Source: Prado023 sp963753075
GTDB taxonomy: Bacteria; Actinomycetota; Actinomycetes; S36-B12; CAIYMF01
DNA: 64,000 bases
Direction: 5' to 3'
Assembly (NCBI GenBank): GCA_963753075.1
Contig: CAVWAR010000002.1
Location: 310,001 to 374,000, forward strand
Part shown: positions 51,468-58,228 of the stretch, piece by piece
How the letters are laid out: every line of letters begins with the position of its first letter
How positions within the stretch are numbered: position 1 is the first letter of the stretch
Program-made: the position numbers and the translations under genes
The notes under the pieces: generated by a model
The model's database searches: none
Seen by the model: only the letters and a program-made list of their open reading frames with translations
Told to the model about the DNA's origin: nothing

Positions 51468-52330
51468 GCGTGCAGGCACCCAACCTGACGTCAGCTGAGC
51501 TGCTGGCACCGGACCCGATGCTGCCGCGACAGTTCCAGATCGTCGGCACCCGCTTGGACACCCGGGACACGGTCACGCTTGCCCTCGAGCCGGTCGATGG
51601 GGTTCGACTCAAGCATCGAGCCGGCCAGTTCACGATGCTGCACGCCTTCGGCGTCGGCGAGGTCCCCATCTCCATCTGCGGCGACTCGACGGCTCCCGGC
51701 CCGCTGCTGCACACGATCCGCGACGTCGGGGCCGTGACCCACGCGCTGGTCACCGCCGAGCCCGGGACGACCGTCGGGGTCCGCGGGCCGTTCGGCACCG
51801 GCTGGGAGGTTGCCGACGGGATCGGCGGTGACGTCGTGATCGTGACCGGGGGGATCGGCCTGGCACCGCTGCGCCCGGCGATCCTGGAGGTCGTGTCCCG
51901 ACGATCGGAGTACGGCCGCGTCGTCCTCCTGTACGGGGCTCGCTCACCGGAAGACATCCTGTTCGCCGAGGACATGAAGTCCTGGGCCGCCGACCACGAC
52001 ATCGTCGTCGAGGTCACGGTCGACTACGGGCCGCCGAGCTGGACGGGCCGGGTGGGCCTGGTCACCGCCCTGGTCACCCGGGCCGGCTTCGACCCCCTGA
52101 ACAGCCTTGCCCTGGTCTGCGGTCCCGAGGTGATGATGCGCTACGCCGCCACCGCGCTGGTCGACCGCGGGGTCGACGCAGGACGCATCCGGCTGTCGAT
52201 GGAGCGGAACATGAAGTGCGGAGTCGGCCTGTGCGGCCACTGCCAGCTGCGCGAGCTGTTCCTCTGCGTGGACGGCCCGGTGCTCGACTACGCCCGGCTG
52301 GGCCCACTCATGGAAGTCCGGGAGCTGTGA
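51464..52330 (+). CDS. Group 3b NiFe hydrogenase, FAD/NAD(P)-binding (gamma) subunit
   Basis: Flavoprotein of the ferredoxin reductase/HydG type, 288 aa, passing electrons between NAD(P)H and the hydrogenase. The FAD domain has HRAGQFTMLHAFGVGEVPISI, the nucleotide-binding domain VIVTGGIGLAPLRPAI, and the C-terminal 2Fe-2S motif is MKCGVGLCGHCQLRELFLC. The start is a GTG at 51464, overlapping the previous stop; the upstream frame is a shadow. The stop overlaps the next start (TGATG). Confidence 0.94.
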   Translation: MSVQAPNLTSAELLAPDPMLPRQFQIVGTRLDTRDTVTLALEPVDGVRLKHRAGQFTMLHAFGVGEVPISICGDSTAPGPLLHTIRDVGAVTHALVTAEPGTTVGVRGPFGTGWEVADGIGGDVVIVTGGIGLAPLRPAILEVVSRRSEYGRVVLLYGARSPEDILFAEDMKSWAADHDIVVEVTVDYGPPSWTGRVGLVTALVTRAGFDPLNSLALVCGPEVMMRYAATALVDRGVDAGRIRLSMERNMKCGVGLCGHCQLRELFLCVDGPVLDYARLGPLMEVREL

Positions 52331-53181
52331 TGACCACCTCAACAACCCGTGCCGGAGAGCAGGGCCCAGGCACGACCGGCGCCGAGACGGTGCCGGCGCG
52401 CCCGACGCTGGCGGTCTGGAAGTTCGCCTCGTGCGACGGCTGCCAGCTCACCCTGCTCAACTGCGAGGACGAGTTGCTCGCGGTGGCCGAGCGGGTCCAG
52501 GTTGCCTACTTCCCGGAGGCCACACGGGCCGTCGTCGACGGGCCGTATGACATCAGCCTCGTCGAGGGCTCCATCACGACTCCCGGCGACGCCGAGCGGA
52601 TCCAGGAGGTTCGGGCTGCCTCACGGGTCCTGGTCACGATCGGGGCGTGCGCCACCAGCGGGGGCATCCAGGCCCTGCGCAACTTCGCCGACGTCGGTCA
52701 GTTCCTGTCGGTCGTCTACGCCCATCCGGCCTACCTGGCCACGCTGGACCGGTCCACCCCCATCTCCGCCCATGTCACGGTGGACTTCCAGCTGCGCGGG
52801 TGTCCCATCGACAAGACCCAGCTGCTGGAGGTCCTCGCCGCGACCCTACAGGGCCGGCGCCCCCGGATCCCCAGCTACAGCGTGTGCGTCGAGTGCAAGC
52901 GCCGCGGGACGGTGTGCGTGGCCGTGGCCGACGGGATGCCGTGCCTCGGTCCGGTGACCCAGGCCGGATGTGGCGCGCTCTGCCCTGCGTTCCACCGTGG
53001 CTGCTACGGGTGCTTCGGCCCCCAGGACACCCCGAGCACCGCCCCGATGGCCGAACGGCTGCGTGCCCTCGGGATGCCCGAGGGCGACATCGTGCGGTTC
53101 TTCCGGACGTTCAACGCCGGGGCCGAGCCGTTCCGGGCCCAGAGCCTGGCCGAGGCGTCCAACGAGGAGGTCCACCCGTGA
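52330..53181 (+). CDS. Group 3b NiFe hydrogenase, small (delta) subunit
   Basis: Iron-sulfur small subunit, 283 aa. FASCDGCQLTLLNCEDE gives the proximal-cluster cysteines C35 and C38. TIGACATSGG, RGCPIDK, and a Cys-rich region (CVECKRRG, CGALCPAFHRGCYGCFGP) supply further ligands. It has no Tat signal, so the enzyme is cytoplasmic. The ATG at 52330 overlaps the gamma subunit stop, and its own stop overlaps the large subunit GTG. Confidence 0.95.
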   Translation: MTTSTTRAGEQGPGTTGAETVPARPTLAVWKFASCDGCQLTLLNCEDELLAVAERVQVAYFPEATRAVVDGPYDISLVEGSITTPGDAERIQEVRAASRVLVTIGACATSGGIQALRNFADVGQFLSVVYAHPAYLATLDRSTPISAHVTVDFQLRGCPIDKTQLLEVLAATLQGRRPRIPSYSVCVECKRRGTVCVAVADGMPCLGPVTQAGCGALCPAFHRGCYGCFGPQDTPSTAPMAERLRALGMPEGDIVRFFRTFNAGAEPFRAQSLAEASNEEVHP

Positions 53182-54482
53182 CCCACAAGCTCACCTCAGG
53201 CAGCCATGTGCTCAGCGTCGAGACGCTGGCCCGGGTCGAGGGCGAGGGCGGCATGCACGTCCATGTCCAGGACGGCGAGGTCCTCGACGTGCACCTGCGG
53301 ATCTTCGAGCCGCCGCGGTTCTTCGAGGCATTCCTGCGCGGCCGGTCGTACACCGAGCCCCCGGACATCACCGCGCGCATCTGTGGCATCTGCCCGGTGG
53401 CGTACCAGATGAGTGCCTGCCTGGCCATCGAGGACGCCGCCGGGGTGGTCGTGCCCGACGAGATCCGGGCCCTGCGCCGGCTGCTCTACTGCGGGGAGTG
53501 GATCGAGAGCCACGCGCTGCACATCTTCATGCTGCACGCCCCGGACCTGCTCGGCTACGACGGTGCCATCGAGATGGCCCGCGACCATCGCGAGCTCGTG
53601 GAGTCCGCCCTGCGGATCAAGCGCGCCGGCAACGACCTGATGACGGTGGTCGGTGGACGCTCCGTGCATCCGGTGAACGTCCGGGTCGGCGGCTTCCACC
53701 GGCTGCCGCGGCGTGAGGAGCTGCTCGCGCTGCGCCCGGCCCTGGTCGCAGCCCTGCAGGAGACGATCGCCGCCGTGCCGGTCGTGTCCGGATTCGAGTT
53801 CCCCGAGTTCGAGCAGCCCTACCTGTACCTCTCGTTGGACTCGACGAACGGCTACCCGCTGGAGTCCGGCTCGCTCGTCACCTCCGATGGCCTGCAGGCC
53901 CCGGTCTCGCAGTTCGGTGCGCACGTCGCCGAGGAGCACGTGGCGCACTCGAACGCCCTGCACGCGACCTTCGACGGTGGGCCGTACGTCGTGGGCCCAC
54001 TTGCCCGCTACTCGCTGAACTCCGCCGCACTGAACCCGGTGGCGCGGGAGGCCGCCGAGACCGGCGGGCTCGGGCCCACCTGCCGCAACCCCTTCCGCTC
54101 GATCGTGGTGCGCACCGTCGAGCTGATCCACGCCCTCGACGAGGCCGTGGCCATCATCGACGCGTGGCAGGGAGCACCTGTGGCCGCGATCGAGGTCCCG
54201 CCCACGGCTGGGGTGGGGCACGGAGCCACCGAGGCACCCCGAGGGCTGCTCTACCACCAGTACCGGTTCGATGCCTCGGGCACGATCCTCGATGCCCAGA
54301 TCGTCCCGCCGACCTCGCAGAACCAACCGGCCATCGAGGCCGATCTCAGGGCGTTCGTGCAGGCCAACCTGCACCTGAGCCACGAGGAGCTGACCCGCCA
54401 GTGCGAGGTGACGATCCGCACCTACGATCCGTGCATCTCCTGCGCCACTCACTTCCTCGACCTCAGCGTGGAGCACATCTGA
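53178..54482 (+). CDS. Group 3b NiFe hydrogenase, large (alpha) catalytic subunit
   Basis: Holds the Ni-Fe(CN)2CO site where H2 is oxidised or formed. The L1 motif RICGICP gives C69 and C72; the L2 motif DPCISCATH gives C419 and C422, leaving a nine-residue tail after H425 for removal during maturation. It has 434 aa. Motifs and gene order match group 3b bidirectional NAD(P)-linked (sulfhydrogenase-type) enzymes. The GTG at 53178 overlaps the small subunit stop. The maturation genes hypA-F are not in the window. Confidence 0.96.
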   Translation: MTHKLTSGSHVLSVETLARVEGEGGMHVHVQDGEVLDVHLRIFEPPRFFEAFLRGRSYTEPPDITARICGICPVAYQMSACLAIEDAAGVVVPDEIRALRRLLYCGEWIESHALHIFMLHAPDLLGYDGAIEMARDHRELVESALRIKRAGNDLMTVVGGRSVHPVNVRVGGFHRLPRREELLALRPALVAALQETIAAVPVVSGFEFPEFEQPYLYLSLDSTNGYPLESGSLVTSDGLQAPVSQFGAHVAEEHVAHSNALHATFDGGPYVVGPLARYSLNSAALNPVAREAAETGGLGPTCRNPFRSIVVRTVELIHALDEAVAIIDAWQGAPVAAIEVPPTAGVGHGATEAPRGLLYHQYRFDASGTILDAQIVPPTSQNQPAIEADLRAFVQANLHLSHEELTRQCEVTIRTYDPCISCATHFLDLSVEHI

Positions 54483-55045
54483 TGGCTGGTGCCCCCGAGC
54501 CCACGTCCGGGCTCGGGCGCTCGCTGGTGGTCGGGTTGGGTTCCCCGGACCGCGGTGACGACGCGATCGGGCCGATCGTCGCCGGTGCGCTGGCCCAGCA
54601 GGAGCTGGCGGGCACGGTCGTGGTCGAGCGTGCGGATCCCACCTCATTGGTCGAGTTGATGGACCTGCGGGGGTCGGATGGCGGCTGGGACGCGGTTGTG
54701 ATCATCGACGCCGTACGCACGGGGGCGGCGGCCGGGACGATCGCGGTGATCGAGGCCGGTGCTGACGCGCCGGGTCTGGCCACGCTCGGGACGCAGCTGG
54801 GCCCCGGCCCGGCCGGCACCCACGGCTTCGGGCTCGCCGGTGCGCTCGAGTTGGCCCGGGCCCTGGACCGCCTTCCACCGCGGGTGGTGGTGATCGGCGT
54901 CGAGGCGACCGACTTCGCCCACGGGGTGCCCCTGTCCGACCCCGTCGCGGCAGCGATCGGACCTGCGGTTGACGCCGTCGTGGGCTGCATGGCGACCCGC
55001 GCACCGACCCGGGAGGCGCGAGCAGGCTCCGGTTCGGCGACCTGA
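54482..55045 (+). CDS. Hydrogenase maturation protease
   Basis: Nickel-dependent endopeptidase (HycI/HybD family) that removes the C-terminal tail of the large subunit after nickel insertion, 187 aa. VVGLGSPDRGDDAIGP carries the first metal ligand region (D26/D27), IIDAVRTG the second Asp, and GTHGFGLAGAL the histidine. The ATG overlaps the large subunit stop (TGATG), matching its target. It is the last gene of the operon. The following 251 bases hold no recognisable gene. Confidence 0.93.
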   Translation: MAGAPEPTSGLGRSLVVGLGSPDRGDDAIGPIVAGALAQQELAGTVVVERADPTSLVELMDLRGSDGGWDAVVIIDAVRTGAAAGTIAVIEAGADAPGLATLGTQLGPGPAGTHGFGLAGALELARALDRLPPRVVVIGVEATDFAHGVPLSDPVAAAIGPAVDAVVGCMATRAPTREARAGSGSAT

Positions 55046-55296
55046 GGTCCGCGGCGACCTCGCCGGACTCAGCTGGCCGACAACTGGGCGGAGTGGGTTG
55101 CCGGCCCGAGACGAGTCGACGCTGGATGCCTGCAGCTGCTCGTGCACGAACGGGTCGGGGAGCGCGAGTGCCCGATGGAGCTGCCCTGCGGCACCGGAGT
55201 CTGCGGGAGCCGAGGGCTCCGCCGTGGACACCCGCTAGCTCGGCGAGAGCACTTCCGGGGTCTGCTCACGCCCTTCCCGGAGGGGGCCCAGCGCCG
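55046..55296. other. Unassigned 251-base stretch between hydrogenase protease and DUF3048 gene
   Basis: It lies between the convergent ends of two operons. Short frames cross it on both strands but none shows a family resemblance or a good ribosome binding site. No clear hairpin with T-run, tRNA or repeat was seen. It may be decayed sequence or a transcription termination region. Confidence 0.5.
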
Positions 55297-56346
55297 CTAC
55301 CGGGATGCCGACGGGTCCGGCGCCGGCTTGGTTCGCGACACCGAACCCCCGTCGACAGGCAGCAGTCCCAGCCACGTCCGCCCGGCGGGGATCTGCACCG
55401 TCACCCGTGCGGGATCCGCGCCGGACGTGGCCCCTTCCTCTTCCTCCGACTCATGGGTGAAGATCCATGGCGCTGATGCGCTCGACTTCTGCCATTGAAC
55501 TTCGATCAGCTGGCCGCCAGTGGCCAGCATCGCGCGCCCGCGCCCCTCGGTGATCATCGTCGGAATGGGGGTGCCGGCCGCGTCCCGACCTCCACCGAAC
55601 TCGACCGGCAGCATCAGCGCGACCACGTTCGTGAAGGAGTAGCCGCTGGGATCCGACGGGCCGACGAGCGTCCACAGCTTGGACTCCGGGTCGTAGGTGA
55701 AGCGGGACGTGGCAGAGGGCCACGAGAGCGTGACGGAGCCGGCAGGCTTGGAGGCCACGTCGGTGGGTAGCTCCCCGAACGGGAGATAGGGCCCGGGCGG
55801 ACGACCCGGGGGCAGCGTCGCCTCCAACGCACGTACGTCAAGCATCAGGTCGTAGGGAGCACTCCGGTCGGTGGCGCGCGAGAAGCCCGGGTCCCCCTCG
55901 ACCGCCTCGGGGATGCCAGCGGCTGCTACTGCGGCGATCGTGGACTGCTCACCGCCGGAGGATGCCATCGTGCCGCCCGTGGGCAGCACGATCCCGATGT
56001 CGCTCGCACGCATGGAGCGCACCGGCCCCACGCTCTTCGGGTAGGTCGACTGGTACATCGCTGCCAGGCGGGTGACCCCACCCTCCACCATCTGCTGTAC
56101 CACCAGGTCCGCCTCGCCGATGCCGGCCTGCGGCTGGCCGGCGGCGGTGTTGTCGACCTTGACCGTCACGATCTGCGCCTCGCTGGCATCGGGGTAGCCG
56201 GGCAGGCCGGTCAGTGGCCACGGCCCCTGGGCAGGTGTCGGCGATTGCGCGACCGGATCGCTCGGTTCTCGACGGTCCTGGGTACAGCCGGTGGTGGCCA
56301 GCGCGACGGCCGCAAGGCCAAGGGCAAGGGTTCGGCGCAGATGCAC
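55297..56346 (-). CDS. DUF3048 lipoprotein
   Basis: 349 aa. The signal peptide ends at a lipobox with C21 (LATTGC). The DUF3048 domain is clear: PLTGLPGYPDASEAQIVTVKVDNTAAGQPQAGIGEADLV, then EGGVTRLAAMYQSTYPKSVGPVRSMR. The C-terminal half has LSWPSATSRFTYDPESKLW and WIFTHESEEE. B. subtilis YerB is a relative. Function unknown; the protein is probably anchored outside the membrane. Convergent with the hydrogenase operon. Confidence 0.9.
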   Translation of the reverse strand: MHLRRTLALGLAAVALATTGCTQDRREPSDPVAQSPTPAQGPWPLTGLPGYPDASEAQIVTVKVDNTAAGQPQAGIGEADLVVQQMVEGGVTRLAAMYQSTYPKSVGPVRSMRASDIGIVLPTGGTMASSGGEQSTIAAVAAAGIPEAVEGDPGFSRATDRSAPYDLMLDVRALEATLPPGRPPGPYLPFGELPTDVASKPAGSVTLSWPSATSRFTYDPESKLWTLVGPSDPSGYSFTNVVALMLPVEFGGGRDAAGTPIPTMITEGRGRAMLATGGQLIEVQWQKSSASAPWIFTHESEEEEGATSGADPARVTVQIPAGRTWLGLLPVDGGSVSRTKPAPDPSASR

Positions 56347-56436
56347 GGGTGGAGTGTGTCACCCGAGGTTGATGCCGGGCCCGTCGACCGGACAGGTCCG
56401 CCCTGGACCGGGTCGCAGCGATGCGTCGCGAGCTCC

Positions 56437-58059
56437 TCACGACGCCGAGTCGTCGCGCTCCTGCTCGAAGCGGCGCTGCAGGTCGCTGGCGAACCCGGAG
56501 CCCGCCTCCGCGTACACGTCGAACACGAGGCCCACTCCGAGTTCGCGCAGTTCGTCGGCCTGGTCGGGGTAGCGACTTGTGGCCACGATCCGGCCGGTGA
56601 AGCCCCGGGCGCGCAGCCGCTCCACAGCCGCCAGGTTGGCCTCATGCGAGGCCATCGTCAGCAGCACCCAGTCCAGCCGGTGCACGAGGTCCTCGGTCCG
56701 GGACCAGAACTCCGGATCAGTGGCATCGCCCAGGACCACGTTGTGCCCCTGGGCGCGCATCGCGGCAACCGCCCGGGGGCTGACATCGACGCCGAGGACC
56801 CGATCCGGGAACTCCAGCTCCACGGCCTCCAGGGCCGATGAGCCCAGCCGGCCGAGCCCGAAGACCACAACATCCACGCGCTTGACGTGCAGGTCCTCGT
56901 CACCCTCGAGCCGCTGGGCCCGTTGCAGGCGACGCAGCGGCTCCCGGAACCGGGCGTAGAGGGTGTCGCCCCGGGTCGCGATCGGGGCGGCCACGACCAG
57001 CGAGAGGGCCACGGCGACCGCCACCGAGGTGAGCAGCGAGTCAGGCAGCAGCGCCGACTCGACTGCCGCAGCGACCACGATCAGGCCGAACTCGCTGAAG
57101 GTGGCCAGGTCCAGGGTGGCCTGCCAGGCCGTGCGGGCGCGCAGGCGGGCAGCGGAGAACAGGAGCAGGAACCCGGCTGCCTTGACCGGAACGGCCAGCA
57201 GGAACAGGCAACCGAGGCTGAAGGAGACCGCGCTCAGCGGGACGTCCAGGCCGATGCTGACGAAGAAGCCGACCAGGAACAGGTCCTTGAACCCGTCCAT
57301 GGCGCGACTGAGCTCGGCTGACTTCGCCGAGCCGGCCAGCATGAACCCGGCGACCAGCGCCCCGAGGTCGGCCTTGAGACCCACGAGCTCGAACAGGGCC
57401 GCGCCACCGATGGCCACCACCACGCCGAAGAGGATGAGCAGCTCTCCGTGGCCAGCATGCTCCATCAGCGCCAACAGCGGGCGTCGCAGCAGCGGCAGCC
57501 CGAGCAGGAGCAGTGCCCACGGGCTCGGTCTGGCATCGGTGGCCGTGGCCAGGAACACCACAGCCACCAGGTCCTGGATGACCAGGACCCCCAGGGCGAT
57601 CCGGCCATGGCGGGTCCGCTGGGCCCCGCGGTCCTCCAGGGCCTTGACGGCGAAGACCGTGCTGGAGAAGGACAGGGCCAGGCCGAGGGCGAGCGCCCCG
57701 CCGATGCCCAGCGAGACCAGCGGGCCGATCCCGAGGGCGCCTCCGCCAATCACCACCAACGTCAGCACTCCGGTGGACAGCGCCATGTGCCCAAGGCCAA
57801 CTGCCCAGACCTCGGGGCGGGCGAACATCCGGATCGACAGGTGCAGCCCGATGGTGAACAGCAGGAGGGTGATCCCGAGGTCGGCGATCTCCTCGATGAA
57901 TGGGCTCGGCTGGGCCCCCAGGGCGTTCAGGAGGAACCCGGCGACCAGGAAGCCGACGAGCGCCGGGAGCCGCAGGTACTTCGCCAGCATCCCCAGGGCA
58001 AGGGCGAAGGCGATCCATGCCGGCGCCGCCAGACTCAGCGACTGCCATCCGGATCCCAC
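56437..58059 (-). CDS. Kef/CPA2-type cation:proton antiporter with TrkA-N domain
   Basis: 540 aa. Residues about 1-380 hold 12 or so membrane segments of the Na+/H+ exchanger fold (SLSLAAPAWIAFALALGML, FSSTVFAVKAL and GRIALGVLVIQDLVAVVFLA). A cytoplasmic TrkA-N domain follows (VVVFGLGRLGSSALEAVELE, with a GxGxxG nucleotide site and VLGDATDPEFW). This suits K+ or Na+ efflux gated by NAD(H). The GTG at 58059 was chosen because hydrophobic sequence starts just after it. It is divergent from ctpF, with 169 bases between. Confidence 0.9.
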   Translation of the reverse strand: MGSGWQSLSLAAPAWIAFALALGMLAKYLRLPALVGFLVAGFLLNALGAQPSPFIEEIADLGITLLLFTIGLHLSIRMFARPEVWAVGLGHMALSTGVLTLVVIGGGALGIGPLVSLGIGGALALGLALSFSSTVFAVKALEDRGAQRTRHGRIALGVLVIQDLVAVVFLATATDARPSPWALLLLGLPLLRRPLLALMEHAGHGELLILFGVVVAIGGAALFELVGLKADLGALVAGFMLAGSAKSAELSRAMDGFKDLFLVGFFVSIGLDVPLSAVSFSLGCLFLLAVPVKAAGFLLLFSAARLRARTAWQATLDLATFSEFGLIVVAAAVESALLPDSLLTSVAVAVALSLVVAAPIATRGDTLYARFREPLRRLQRAQRLEGDEDLHVKRVDVVVFGLGRLGSSALEAVELEFPDRVLGVDVSPRAVAAMRAQGHNVVLGDATDPEFWSRTEDLVHRLDWVLLTMASHEANLAAVERLRARGFTGRIVATSRYPDQADELRELGVGLVFDVYAEAGSGFASDLQRRFEQERDDSAS

Positions 58060-58148
58060 ACCCTGACCCTGCCGTACCGGGGGGGCAGGTTCAACTGCAC
58101 GCCGTGCCGGTCGCGAACCGACTTGAGACGACCGATCGATGTTCGGGG

Positions 58149-58194
58149 CTCGGGGCGAAGGTCCCTTGCCATGGGGCATCGCACAGGCGACGGT
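58149..58194 (+). promoter_or_regulatory. DosR-like box and -10 upstream of ctpF-cydDC
   Basis: GGGGCGAAGGTCCC (58152-58165) matches the DosR core at 11 of 14 positions and keeps AAGGTCCC in common with the pflB box. GACGGT at 58189-58194 has the -10 pattern and begins 37 bases after the box start, identical to the pflB and hydrogenase promoters. The start codon of ctpF follows at 58229. Confidence 0.72.
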
Positions 58195-58228
58195 TGAGGG
58201 AAGTACCCAGGCAGGGAGGTGCAGCGCT

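Noticed and set aside
54969..55238. Short frames across the gap after the hydrogenase protease as a small hydrogenase accessory gene
   Set aside because: No similarity to HypA, HypC or other accessory proteins and no convincing start signal in any frame.
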